From contig CAVOGC010000005.1 of NCBI GenBank assembly GCA_963695105.1, positions 1 to 64,000 of the forward strand: 64,000 nucleotides of DNA, given 5' to 3'. Positions 19,255-27,958 of this stretch are shown here, piece after piece. Under the pieces are notes generated by a model. That model had not been told where the DNA came from. It did no database searches and saw nothing but the letters and a program-made list of their open reading frames with translations. The position numbers and the translations under genes are program-made. The stretch's first letter is position 1. Every line of letters starts with the position of its first letter. This stretch comes from Competibacter sp963695105. GTDB lineage: Bacteria; Pseudomonadota; Gammaproteobacteria; Competibacterales; Competibacteraceae.

Positions 19255-19500
19255 TCAGCCCTTCAGTCGAACGCCGCGCCCGCCGCCTTCGCTGGCGGCG
19301 CCTTCTCCGATCAGTTCCACGCCGGCGGCGTCGAGCGCGGCGATGAGCTTGACCAGGGAATCCACATTGCCGCGAATCGTGCCTTCGCTGGTTTCCATCC
19401 GCTGAATGGTCGGCAGGGACAAACCGGCGGTTTCGGCGAGCGTTCGCTGGTCCATACCCAACAGCGCGCGCGCCGCTTTCAACTGAGCCGCCGTGAGCAT
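19255..19500 (-). CDS. Xre-type helix-turn-helix transcriptional regulator
   Basis: An 81-residue protein consisting almost entirely of a Cro/C1-type HTH: MLTAAQLKAARALLGMDQ, then LAETAGLSLPTIQRME as helices 2-3. The Gly-rich C-terminus is short. The ATG at 19500 is preferred over an upstream in-frame Met that would add a hydrophobic leader running through the promoter. It could regulate the hyf operon, whose first gene starts 53 bases downstream, or itself; the target is unknown. Confidence 0.8.
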   Translation of the reverse strand: MLTAAQLKAARALLGMDQRTLAETAGLSLPTIQRMETSEGTIRGNVDSLVKLIAALDAAGVELIGEGAASEGGGRGVRLKG

Positions 19501-19531
19501 AATGAAAATCCAGATTCCAAGATGGGCATGA

Positions 19532-19560
19532 ATTATCAATAACAAGAAGTTTAAATGCAA
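19532..19560 (-). promoter_or_regulatory. candidate sigma70 promoter for the Xre gene
   Basis: On the minus strand a -35-like TTGCAT (19555-19560) is separated by exactly 17 bases from a -10-like GATAAT (19532-19537), about 30 bases before the ATG at 19500. The surrounding 100 bases are distinctly AT-rich compared with the GC-rich neighbourhood. It is a pattern match only. Confidence 0.5.
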
Positions 19561-19683
19561 TTATAAAAATTGTATTTTAATTTATAAAACATCAGCTCTA
19601 CATAGTGAAGCATGCTCCACAAGATTTCGGTGGCCCAGTTTGCGGGTTGTCCATCCAGCCGGTTTTTGCTCCGTGGGGTTGGG

Positions 19684-20079
19684 TTAGGCGCTGATCAACC
19701 GGCCGGCCAATTCCGTATAGCGCGGAAAAGCGCCATCCAAGCTGGCCAGGCGGGCATCGTATGCCAGCGCCGTGGCAATGATGATACGGTCGGCGGGATC
19801 GCGATGGTATTCCGGCAATTGCGCGGAACGGAAGGCAATTTCCCAGGAAACCGGCAGACTTTCGATGCCTGCTGGCGATAGCGCGTCCTGCAACCACGTT
19901 TCAACCGCCAAGGGAAGCAAGATCCGACGCCGTTTCAGCAGGTAGGGAACCTCAAAACAGGAGATAGCGGAGACGGCGACGCGCGGTTCGGATTGAATCG
20001 CGGCCAGAATGCCAGCGGGTAATCCGTGACCGCTCTGGATGATCCACCGTAACCAGATATGCGTGTCCAGAATGATCAT
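19684..20079 (-). CDS. vapC: PIN-domain toxin, VapC-like
   Basis: A 131-residue PIN-domain ribonuclease of a type II toxin-antitoxin system. Acidic residues of the active site are Asp5 (MIILDTHIW), Glu43 (SCFEVPYL) and the Asp residues in the DPADRIIIATAL segment. Such toxins cleave tRNA or rRNA at defined sites. It overlaps the antitoxin gene by four bases (ATGA), the usual arrangement with the antitoxin first. Confidence 0.87.
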   Translation of the reverse strand: MIILDTHIWLRWIIQSGHGLPAGILAAIQSEPRVAVSAISCFEVPYLLKRRRILLPLAVETWLQDALSPAGIESLPVSWEIAFRSAQLPEYHRDPADRIIIATALAYDARLASLDGAFPRYTELAGRLISA

Positions 20080-20300
20080 CGCAAGGCATCCCAGTCGGCT
20101 TCGAGAACGGCTGGGGCGATCAGGTCGTCAAAAATCTCGCCTTGACCGGCAATGTTGGGTGGTGGCTGACGGCGGAGCGATGCTGGGGTTTCTTCCAACA
20201 CCAAGACGATCAATTCGACTTTAGCGCTCGGCGGTAGCTTGGGCAAATGACGCGGTTTGCCCTCTGGGTCGGTTTCGATCAGCAGGCGTTCGGCATACAT
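20076..20300 (-). CDS. antitoxin partner of the PIN-domain toxin
   Basis: A 74-residue acidic protein immediately upstream of, and overlapping, the VapC-like gene. It contains PKLPPSAKVELIVLVLEE, a beta-strand-like core, and a C-terminal tail (IFDDLIAPAVLEADWDALR) suited to wrap the toxin. No clear AbrB, Phd or ribbon-helix-helix motif is evident by eye, so the DNA-binding fold is not assigned. The antitoxin role rests mainly on position. Confidence 0.7.
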   Translation of the reverse strand: MYAERLLIETDPEGKPRHLPKLPPSAKVELIVLVLEETPASLRRQPPPNIAGQGEIFDDLIAPAVLEADWDALR

Positions 20301-20432
20301 GATTGCATTCCTCCTCCAGCCACATGCTGGCCATGTCGTAGCACATCAACAGTTTTTCATAAGTCCAAAAAAATCGTTGAGTACCGCTCTGGATGCCATG
20401 GAGTAGCGGAGCCGGCACGAGAGCAGGCTGCT

Positions 20433-21992
20433 TCACCGCCGCCACCGCGCCAGATCGCGGCGGCGGACCTTGCCGTTGGCGGTGCGCGGCAGGCTGTCGG
20501 TGAAAATGATCTCGCGAGGACACTTGTAGCCCGCCAGATGGGCGTGGGCATGGGCCAACAGCGGCGCGGCGTCCATCCCATCGGGTTCGTCGGGATCGCG
20601 CGGCACCACGAAGGCGGCGATCACGCTGAGGCCTTCGCGCACCAATAGCTCGGTTACCGCCACCTCCGCCACCGCCGGATGCCGGCTCAAACAATGCTCC
20701 ACCTCCAGCGGCGACACCCGGTAGCCCATGGCATTCATCACATCGTCGTTGCGGCCGTGATAGATCATGTAGCCGTCGGCGTCGAAATGAACCAGATCGC
20801 CGCCGACGAACCACTCGCCCCGGTAGACCAGTTCCTCCTCGTCCGGCCGGTTCCAGTAGCCCAGCATGAGTCCCGGATCGCCGCGATGCACCGCCAGCAG
20901 CCCGGTCTCGCCCGGCGGCAGCGGCTCGTCGCCGCCTTCGATCGGCAACGCCGCCACGCAGCGACCCGGCTGAGCCTTGCCGGGGCTGCCCGGCCGCACC
21001 GACACGCTGGGCGACGAGGAAATGTAGGTGGAGCACTCGCTCATCCCCAGCGCCTCGTACAACGCCTTGCCGGTCGTCGTCCGCCACTGTTCCAGCAAGG
21101 CGGAGCTCAGCGCTTCGCCGGCGGTCAGACCGTGGCGCAGACTGGACAGGTCATAAGCGCGCAGGTCGTTGTATTTCAGGATTTGCCGGTACAGTCCCGG
21201 CACCGCCGCGAACAGGGTTGCCCGGTATTTCTCCATCAACGCCGGCCAAACCGTGACGTCGCGGGGGCCGTTGTAGAGCACCGCCGTCGCGCCGTTGGCC
21301 CAGGGGTCGGTCAGCCCCACCCCCAGGGTATAGGTCCAGTTGAACGCCCCAGCGTGCAGAATCACATCGTCCGGGCGGATGCCATACCAACCCTGGTACA
21401 TCGGCCGCCGCCCCCAGGCCGAACGCTGGGCGTGCAACACCCCCTTGGGCTGACCGGTGGTGCCGGAGGTGTAGATCAGGAATGCTGGGTCTTCGGCGGC
21501 GGTATCGGCATAGTCCAGCGGATCGTGACCAACCCGCAATACGGCGACGTCGGTCAGGCCCAGTACCCGAACGCCCGGCGGCGGCCGAATTGCCAGTTCG
21601 TCGGCCATGGCCAGCAGTCGGGCGCCGGAATCGGCCAGCAGAAACGCGGCCTCCTCCTCGGTCAGTTGCGCCGAGGACGGCAGCGGCACGCAACCGGCGG
21701 CGATGGCGCCGAAAAACAGCAGGGCGTAATCGCTGGTGTTACCCATGCGGATCATCAGCCGCGCGCCCGGCTCCAGACCCAGGCGGCGCAGTCCGGCCGC
21801 CGTGCACCGCACCGCCTGATCCAGTTGCGCGTAGGTCCAGCGCTCGGCCGCCTCGACCGGCGCGTCGGCATCGGAAACCACGACCAGCGCCACCTTGTCC
21901 GGCGTGGTCCGCGCCGCCGCTTGAAGACAGTAGCGCGCCATGTTGAACCGGGTCGGCGGCAGCTCGCCGGCATAACCTTGCGTTGGGTTCAT
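20433..21992 (-). CDS. AMP-forming acyl-CoA ligase (benzoate-CoA ligase-like group)
   Basis: A 519-residue adenylate-forming enzyme that activates a carboxylic acid with ATP and CoA. Motifs: LIYTSGTTGQPKGVLH (P-loop), YEALGMSECSTY (A5), GDLVHFDADGYMIYHGR (A8 hinge region), and catalytic Lys in RTANGKVRRRDL. The domain layout resembles aryl- or medium-chain acyl-CoA ligases; the acid is unknown. The ATG at 21992 has AAAGGG five bases upstream and lies two bases after the last trkH stop. It is therefore the distal gene of the trkH operon, an odd functional pairing. Confidence 0.85.
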   Translation of the reverse strand: MNPTQGYAGELPPTRFNMARYCLQAAARTTPDKVALVVVSDADAPVEAAERWTYAQLDQAVRCTAAGLRRLGLEPGARLMIRMGNTSDYALLFFGAIAAGCVPLPSSAQLTEEEAAFLLADSGARLLAMADELAIRPPPGVRVLGLTDVAVLRVGHDPLDYADTAAEDPAFLIYTSGTTGQPKGVLHAQRSAWGRRPMYQGWYGIRPDDVILHAGAFNWTYTLGVGLTDPWANGATAVLYNGPRDVTVWPALMEKYRATLFAAVPGLYRQILKYNDLRAYDLSSLRHGLTAGEALSSALLEQWRTTTGKALYEALGMSECSTYISSSPSVSVRPGSPGKAQPGRCVAALPIEGGDEPLPPGETGLLAVHRGDPGLMLGYWNRPDEEELVYRGEWFVGGDLVHFDADGYMIYHGRNDDVMNAMGYRVSPLEVEHCLSRHPAVAEVAVTELLVREGLSVIAAFVVPRDPDEPDGMDAAPLLAHAHAHLAGYKCPREIIFTDSLPRTANGKVRRRDLARWRR

Positions 21993-21994
21993 GA

Positions 21995-23653
21995 TCACCC
22001 TTTCCAGAAATCCGGATGCAGCAGCAGCAACACCGGGAACACTTCCAACCGGCCGACCACCATGGCCATCGTCAGCAAAACGGTGGCGGTATCGCCCAGC
22101 GGGCTGAAGTTGGACGCGGTGTCGCCCAGACCCACACCCATGTTGTTCAAGGCGGCGGCCGCCGAGCCGAACGCGGTCACCAGGTCCAGACCGGTCGCCA
22201 CCAGCGCCAGCGACAGGGCGCAGTAGCAGAAAATGTAGAGATAGTAGAATCCCCACACCGCCTGCATCACCCGGTCCTGGATGGGCCGGTTGCCCAGCTT
22301 GACCGCGATTTGCGCGGTGGGGCGGATCAGCAGGCGGATTTCGCGCACGCTCTGTTTGTACAGCAGCAGGAATCGAACCGCCTTGATACCGCCGCAGGTC
22401 GAACCGACGCAGCCGCCGAAAAAACTGCCCAGCAACAGGAACAAGGGAATGAAAAACGGCCAATCCGCCGAATAGCCGGCCGCCGTGTGGCCGTTGCTGG
22501 TCACGATCGAAAGACTCTGGAAAAAACCGTGGGTGAGCGATTCCCAAAGTGGAAACGTGCCGCTGTAATACAGGTAGGCGCAGGTGAGCGCGACGATCCC
22601 GCCGATCACCACCAAGAAGAACCGGAACTCCGCGTCCTGGAACACGACCCGAAAGCTGCCTCGGCGCCATGCCAGGAAAAACAGGGCGAAATTGACCGCC
22701 GCAATCAGCGTGAAAATCCCGGAAACCAGCTCGATGGGTAGACTGTTGAAGTAGCCGATGCTGGCGTCGTGGGTGGAAAAACCGCCCAGCGCCAGTGTGG
22801 AGAAGCTGTGGCAAACGGCGTCGAAGGGGCTCATCCCCGCCGCCCAGAACGCCAGTGCACAGGCCATATTCAGGCCGAAGTAGATCACCCACAGATTCTT
22901 GGCGGTCTCGGTGATGCGCGGGGTGAGCTTCTCGTCCTTCATCGGCCCCGGCGTCTCCGCCTTGTAGAGTTGCATCCCGCCGATCCCCAGCATCGGCAGC
23001 AGCGCCACCGCCAACACCACCACCCCCATGCCGCCCAACAGATTCAATTGCGCCCGGTAGTACAGAATCGCCTTGGGCAGGGCGTCGAGATCGGACAGGA
23101 TGGTGGCGCCGGTGGTGGTTAGGCCGGACGCGGTTTCGAACACCGCGTCCACCAGTCGCATGTGCGGATGTTCGGCCAGCATGAACGGTATCGCGCCCAA
23201 CAGGGACAGCAGCACCCAGAACGCCACCACCACCACGAAACCATCGCGGTTGCGCAGGTCGATCTTGAACCGGCATACCGGCAACCAGCACAGCAAACCC
23301 AGCCCCAAGGTGGCGGCCAGGGTTTCGGCGAACGGCATCACCACCGGCATCCCGTCGTACCACCACGCCACCGCGATCGGCGGCAGCAGAGTGGCGCTGA
23401 ACAGAACCATCAGCAGCCCGACCATGTACAGCGCCGTCTTGAACGGCGCCCGCCGCTGGCGGGCTTGCCACGGGTTCCAGCCGGTCTCCTGAGTCAGGGG
23501 AGAACTGGCAACCTCATTTTCTTCCCCGGCTCGCGACCACGACGTCCGCGGCGCCGGCCCAGCTTCCCACCAATCGTCGGGTTCAGCCGCACGTTCACGT
23601 TGGCCCGAAGCCGGACCCGGCCTGGCCTCGGGGCGATCCGTCCGCTCGCTCAT
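21995..23653 (-). CDS. trkH: TrkH-family potassium uptake protein, paralogue 1
   Basis: A 552-residue K+ channel-like subunit of the Trk/Ktr family with four M1-P-M2 repeats. Filter loops: GLTTTGATIL, ALGGFSTHDAS, SNGHTAAGY and NNMGVGLG. The third loop differs most from the other two copies and holds a His. A roughly 70-residue hydrophilic, charged N-terminal extension precedes the first helix (YMVGLLMVLFSATLLPP) and is longer than in E. coli TrkH. It is the third of three tandem copies, three bases after paralogue 2. No TrkA partner is in the window. Confidence 0.9.
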   Translation of the reverse strand: MSERTDRPEARPGPASGQRERAAEPDDWWEAGPAPRTSWSRAGEENEVASSPLTQETGWNPWQARQRRAPFKTALYMVGLLMVLFSATLLPPIAVAWWYDGMPVVMPFAETLAATLGLGLLCWLPVCRFKIDLRNRDGFVVVVAFWVLLSLLGAIPFMLAEHPHMRLVDAVFETASGLTTTGATILSDLDALPKAILYYRAQLNLLGGMGVVVLAVALLPMLGIGGMQLYKAETPGPMKDEKLTPRITETAKNLWVIYFGLNMACALAFWAAGMSPFDAVCHSFSTLALGGFSTHDASIGYFNSLPIELVSGIFTLIAAVNFALFFLAWRRGSFRVVFQDAEFRFFLVVIGGIVALTCAYLYYSGTFPLWESLTHGFFQSLSIVTSNGHTAAGYSADWPFFIPLFLLLGSFFGGCVGSTCGGIKAVRFLLLYKQSVREIRLLIRPTAQIAVKLGNRPIQDRVMQAVWGFYYLYIFCYCALSLALVATGLDLVTAFGSAAAALNNMGVGLGDTASNFSPLGDTATVLLTMAMVVGRLEVFPVLLLLHPDFWKG

Positions 23654-23656
23654 ACT

Positions 23657-25183
23657 TCACTTCCAAAAGTCAGGCAGGAACAGCAATAGCAGCGGGAATA
23701 CCTCCAGCCGCCCGACCACCATCGACGCCGACAGCAGCCAAGTGGCGGCATCGTTCAGGGGGTTAAAACCGACCGCCGTCTCGCCCAATCCCACCCCCAT
23801 GTTGTTCAGGCAACCCGCCACCGAGCCGAACGCCGTCACCAGATCCACGCCGGTCGTCGCCAGCGCCAGGGAAAAAAAGCAGTAGCTGAGGATGTACAGG
23901 AAATAAAACCCCCACACCGATTGCATCACTCGGTCCGGCATCGGTCGATTGCCCACCTTGACCGCGATTTGCGCGGTGGGGCGGATCAGCAGTCGGAGTT
24001 CGCGCAGGCTCTGCTTGAACAGCAGCAGAAACCGGAACGCCTTGATGCCACCGCAGGTCGAACCGACGCAGCCGCCGAAAAAGCTGCCCAACAGCAGCAG
24101 CAGCGGTACGACGAACGGCCAGTCCCCCGGATAGCCGGTGGTCACGAGACCGTTGTCGGTGATGATCGAGGCGGCCTGGAAAAAACCGTGATAAATCGAT
24201 TCCCACAGCGGGAATTTGCCGGAAATATACAGGTAGCCACAGGTGAGCGCGATGATCCCGGCCATGACCACCATGCAAAACTGGAATTCGGCATCGCGAA
24301 ACACCAGCCTCAGGCTACGGGAGCGCCACGCCAGGAAAAACAGAGCGAAGTTGACCGCCGCCACCAGCGAGAAAAAACCGGCGATCAGTTCGATCGAGGC
24401 GCTGTGAAAGTAACCGATACTGGCGTCATGGGTGGAAAAACCGCCCAGCGCCAGGGTCGCGAAACTGTGGCAGATCGCGTCGAAAAAGTTCATCCCCGCC
24501 GCCCAGAACGCCAGCGTGCAAACCACGTTCAGGCCGGCGTAAATGAACCACAGATTCTTGGCGGTCTCGGTGATGCGCGGGGTGAGCTTCTCGTCCTTCA
24601 TCGGCCCCGGCGTCTCCGCCTTGTAGAGCTGCATCCCGCCGATCCCCAGCATCGGCAGCAGCGCCACCGCCAGCACCACGATGCCCATGCCGCCCAGGAA
24701 ATTGAGCTGCGCCCGGTAATACACGATGGCCTTGGGCAATCTGTCCAGATCGGACAGGATGGTGGCGCCGGTGGTGGTCAGGCCGGACGCGGTTTCGAAC
24801 ACCGCGTCCACCAGTCGCATGTGCGGATGTTCCGTCAGCATGAACGGCAGCGCACCCAACAGGGACAGCAGCACCCAGAACGCCACCACCACCACGAAGC
24901 CATCGCGGTTGCGCAGGTCGATCTTGAATCGGCACACCGGCAACCAGCACAACAGGCCCAAGGCCAGCATCGCCCCCAGTGCTTTCGCGAACGGCACCAC
25001 CACCGGCGTCCCGTCGTACCACCACGCCACCCCCATCGGCGGCAGCATCGTGACGCTGAACAGGATCGTCAGCAGCCCGACCATGTACAGCGCCGTCCTG
25101 ACCGGGGCTCGCCGCTGGCCAGTCCAGCGCGCCCTTTCAGCCGCCGCCAGCGGCGGTTCGCCGGCGTACTCCACTTTTTCCAT
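23657..25183 (-). CDS. trkH: TrkH-family potassium uptake protein, paralogue 2
   Basis: A 508-residue paralogue of the flanking genes with the shortest N-terminal extension (about 27 residues). Filter loops: GLTTTGATIL, ALGGFSTHDAS, DNGLVTTGY and NNMGVGLG. The block MQLYKAETPGPMKDEKLTP is identical in all three copies. The ATG at 25183 lies six bases after the paralogue 3 stop; a GTG two codons earlier is also possible. It is expected in the inner membrane as a dimer gated by a cytoplasmic TrkA/KtrA ring. Confidence 0.9.
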   Translation of the reverse strand: MEKVEYAGEPPLAAAERARWTGQRRAPVRTALYMVGLLTILFSVTMLPPMGVAWWYDGTPVVVPFAKALGAMLALGLLCWLPVCRFKIDLRNRDGFVVVVAFWVLLSLLGALPFMLTEHPHMRLVDAVFETASGLTTTGATILSDLDRLPKAIVYYRAQLNFLGGMGIVVLAVALLPMLGIGGMQLYKAETPGPMKDEKLTPRITETAKNLWFIYAGLNVVCTLAFWAAGMNFFDAICHSFATLALGGFSTHDASIGYFHSASIELIAGFFSLVAAVNFALFFLAWRSRSLRLVFRDAEFQFCMVVMAGIIALTCGYLYISGKFPLWESIYHGFFQAASIITDNGLVTTGYPGDWPFVVPLLLLLGSFFGGCVGSTCGGIKAFRFLLLFKQSLRELRLLIRPTAQIAVKVGNRPMPDRVMQSVWGFYFLYILSYCFFSLALATTGVDLVTAFGSVAGCLNNMGVGLGETAVGFNPLNDAATWLLSASMVVGRLEVFPLLLLFLPDFWK

Positions 25184-25189
25184 ACCCAC

Positions 25190-26797
25190 TCACTTCCAGA
25201 AGTCTGGCAGACACAACAGTAGCAGTGGAAAGATCTCCAGCCGGCCGACCAGCATCGACACCGCCAGCAAGAAGGTGGCGGTGTCGTTCAGCGGGCTGAA
25301 GTTGGATGCGGTATCGCCCAAACCGACCCCCATGTTGTTCAAACCGGCCGCCGCCGAACCAAACGCCGTCACCAAATCCACGCCGGTCGCGGTCAACGCC
25401 AGCGACAGGGCGCAGTAACAGAAGATGTAGAGGTAGTAAAACCCCCACACCGCCTGCATCACCCGATCGGAAACGGGGTGACCGCCCACCTTAACCGCGA
25501 TTTGCGCGGTGGGTCGGATCAGCAACCGGGCCTCGCGCAGGCTTTGCTTGTACAACAGCAGGAACCGGATCGCCTTGATGCCGCCGCAGGTCGAGCCGAC
25601 GCAGCCACCGAAAAAGCTGCCCAGCAACAGCAGCAGCGGCACGAAGACCGGCCAATCAGCCGAGTAGCCGGCGGTGGTCAAACCGTTGCCGGTGATGATC
25701 ATCACACTTTGGAAATAGCCGTGCTGGAGGGATTCCCGCAGCGGGAATTTGTCGTCCAGGTACAGGTAGACGCAAGCGATTCCGACGATTCCGGCGACCA
25801 CCATCATGAAAAAACGGAATTCGGCGTCCCGAAAAATGACCCAAATGCTGCCCCGGCGCCACGCCAGGAAAAACAGGGCGAAATTGACCGCCGCAATCAA
25901 CGCGAACGTCCCCGCGATCAGCTCGATGGCCGGGTTCTGGTAATAGCCGATGCTGGCGTCGTGGGTGGAAAAACCGCCCAGCGCGATGGTGGTGAACGCA
26001 TGGCAGACCGCATCGAACGGACTCATTCCCGCCGCCCAGAACGCCAGCGCGCAGACTACGTTCAGACCCACGTAGATCACCCACAGATTCTTGGCGGTCT
26101 CGGTGATTCGCGGGGTGAGCTTCTCGTCCTTCATCGGCCCCGGCGTCTCCGCCTTGTAGAGCTGCATCCCGCCGATCCCCAGCATCGGCAGCAGCGCCAC
26201 CGCCAGCACCACGATGCCCATGCCGCCAAAAAAGTGCATTTGCGCCCGGTAATACAAAATCGCCTTGGGCAGGGCGTCGAGATCGGACAGGATGGTGGCG
26301 CCGGTGGTGGTCAGGCCGGAAGTGGTCTCGAACCAGGCGTCCAGGAAAGAAATATCCGGTTGCTCCGCCAGCATGAACGGCAGCGTGCCCAGCAGGGACA
26401 GCAGCACCCAGAACGCCACCACCACCACGAAGCCGTCGCGGTTGCGCAAGTCGACCTTGAACCGGCATACCGGCAACCAGCACAGCAAACCCAGGCCCAA
26501 GGTGGCGGCCAGGGTTTCGGCGAACGGCATCACGACGTGGAGGTCGTCGTACCACCACGCCACCACGATCGGCGGCAGCATGGTGGTGCTAAACAAAACC
26601 AGCAACAAACCCACCATGTGCAGCGCCGTCCTGAACGGCGCCCGCCGCGGGTAACCGACCGGTCGCGCATCGCCGGGAGACTTCGAGGATTCCGCCGCCA
26701 GCCGTCCGATTTCCACTCGTTCCCCGGATTCGGCGACACCACCGCCATCCGGAAACGCGCTTCCCCCAAGTCCATCGCGCGTGCTTCGATCGCTCAT
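25190..26797 (-). CDS. trkH: TrkH-family potassium uptake protein, paralogue 3
   Basis: A 535-residue TrkH protein and the first gene of the operon. It has a roughly 70-residue hydrophilic N-terminus beginning MSDRSTRDG, similar in style to paralogue 1 (MSERTDRPE). Filter loops: GLTTTGATIL, ALGGFSTHDAS, GNGLTTAGY and NNMGVGLG. The start at 26797 is chosen by similarity to paralogue 1; a longer frame to 26872 would add an unrelated Arg-rich leader. The promoter must lie in the following 407-base divergent intergenic region. Confidence 0.9.
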   Translation of the reverse strand: MSDRSTRDGLGGSAFPDGGGVAESGERVEIGRLAAESSKSPGDARPVGYPRRAPFRTALHMVGLLLVLFSTTMLPPIVVAWWYDDLHVVMPFAETLAATLGLGLLCWLPVCRFKVDLRNRDGFVVVVAFWVLLSLLGTLPFMLAEQPDISFLDAWFETTSGLTTTGATILSDLDALPKAILYYRAQMHFFGGMGIVVLAVALLPMLGIGGMQLYKAETPGPMKDEKLTPRITETAKNLWVIYVGLNVVCALAFWAAGMSPFDAVCHAFTTIALGGFSTHDASIGYYQNPAIELIAGTFALIAAVNFALFFLAWRRGSIWVIFRDAEFRFFMMVVAGIVGIACVYLYLDDKFPLRESLQHGYFQSVMIITGNGLTTAGYSADWPVFVPLLLLLGSFFGGCVGSTCGGIKAIRFLLLYKQSLREARLLIRPTAQIAVKVGGHPVSDRVMQAVWGFYYLYIFCYCALSLALTATGVDLVTAFGSAAAGLNNMGVGLGDTASNFSPLNDTATFLLAVSMLVGRLEIFPLLLLCLPDFWK

Positions 26798-27204
26798 AGG
26801 TCCGATAGGCCTCGATTCTCTGGTACGGAAACCACGGTCAAAAATGCCGGATCGGCCCAGCCGGCCAAGCACCCGCCTGGACTGTCGCTCCCGCGATGGC
26901 TTCCGTGGCGGTCACACGCCCGGCAGTCTCGCGGCGGGGACGGTAAATGCCACTTGCCGGCGTCGCGAATTAACGTGCTATGTTGTATGCGTTATCATGA
27001 TTAAATGAAAAGCAAACCCGTGACCCGGATACTTCACAAGCCACGGCAATTCTTTAAGAACGGCGAAAGCAGGTCAAGCTAATACCGTGACCCTGACCTG
27101 TCGAACGCTAGGGCAATTCCGGCTCCCGATACATCGGTCGCGCGTCTCGCGGCCGATGCGTCGATACTTCTTCCCGGCCACGCTCTGATTGAAGGAAAGA
27201 GCTT
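26798..27204. other. divergent intergenic region, trkH operon / PEBP gene
   Basis: About 407 bases without a credible gene. Its right half is comparatively AT-rich. On the plus strand TTAACG and TATCAT, 17 bases apart, lie near 26970-27000 and could be a weak promoter for the PEBP gene about 200 bases away, leaving a long leader. I tested the leader by eye for known riboswitch signatures and found none. Confidence 0.45.
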
Positions 27205-27834
27205 ATGAAACTGACCAGCCCCGTCTTGCGCGACCATCAACCGATCCCCGCCGAATTCGCCTTTGGCGTTGCTGACCCCCAGCAGCACGTCGTGCTCGGA
27301 TCCAACACCAATCCCCCGCTCCAGTGGAGCGACCTGCCGCCGGAAACCCGCTCGCTGGTGCTGATCTGCCATGACCCGGACGTACCGACCCAGGCGGACG
27401 ACGTCAATCAGGAAGGACGGGAAGTTCCGGCCAGTCTGCCGCGCACCGATTTCCATCACTGGATCATGGTGGACTTGCCACCCGAACCCGCGCAGATTTT
27501 GGCCGGAGAATTCTCCGAGGGTATCGCGCCCGGCGGCAAGCCGGGACCGGACGGTCCGCGCGGTACCCGCCAGGGCATTAACAACTATCGGGAATGGTTC
27601 GCCAGCGACCCCGCCATGGCCGGCCGCTACTTCGGTTACGACGGCCCATGCCCGCCCTGGAACGACAGCATTGTGCATCATTACATCTTCACGCTGTACG
27701 CGCTCGATGTGGAACGCTGTCCGGTGGAAGGCGACTTTACCGGCCCCGACGTGCTGGCCGCGATCGCCGGACATGTGCTGGATCAAGCCAGTTTGACCGT
27801 CACCTACAGTCTTAATCCAGCCGTACCGGCCTGA
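27205..27834 (+). CDS. PEBP-family (YbhB/YbcL, Raf-kinase-inhibitor-like) protein
   Basis: A 209-residue phosphatidylethanolamine-binding-protein fold. CHDPDVPT supplies the conserved DPD element of the ligand pocket, and GYDGPCPPWNDS followed by HHYIFTLYALD is the second family signature. It has no signal peptide, so it should be cytoplasmic like YbhB. Biochemical function in bacteria is unclear. GAAGGAAAG precedes the ATG at 27205. An insertion around residues 62-80, before the HHW segment, is longer than in E. coli homologues. Confidence 0.88.
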   Translation: MKLTSPVLRDHQPIPAEFAFGVADPQQHVVLGSNTNPPLQWSDLPPETRSLVLICHDPDVPTQADDVNQEGREVPASLPRTDFHHWIMVDLPPEPAQILAGEFSEGIAPGGKPGPDGPRGTRQGINNYREWFASDPAMAGRYFGYDGPCPPWNDSIVHHYIFTLYALDVERCPVEGDFTGPDVLAAIAGHVLDQASLTVTYSLNPAVPA

Positions 27835-27958
27835 AACGTCCGACGATGAACGTCACTCTCGACCAGGCACGATCTTTTCCTCCAACGGCCTGCGCGCTCC
27901 GTGGACGCTTACAGCGAATGGCGCAACGGCATTTCAAACATGCCAAGAGGTCGCCGCC

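Noticed and set aside
20433..23471. 1012-codon frame joining the acyl-CoA ligase to upstream sequence
   Set aside because: The region before 21992 is an out-of-frame reading of trkH paralogue 1, so it is not a fusion protein.
25478..27004. 508-codon plus-strand frame
   Set aside because: Antisense to trkH paralogue 3; Gln/His-rich shadow translation.
26798..27204. possible riboswitch in the PEBP leader
   Set aside because: No conserved core of c-di-GMP, c-di-AMP, TPP, SAM or other known classes could be recognised.
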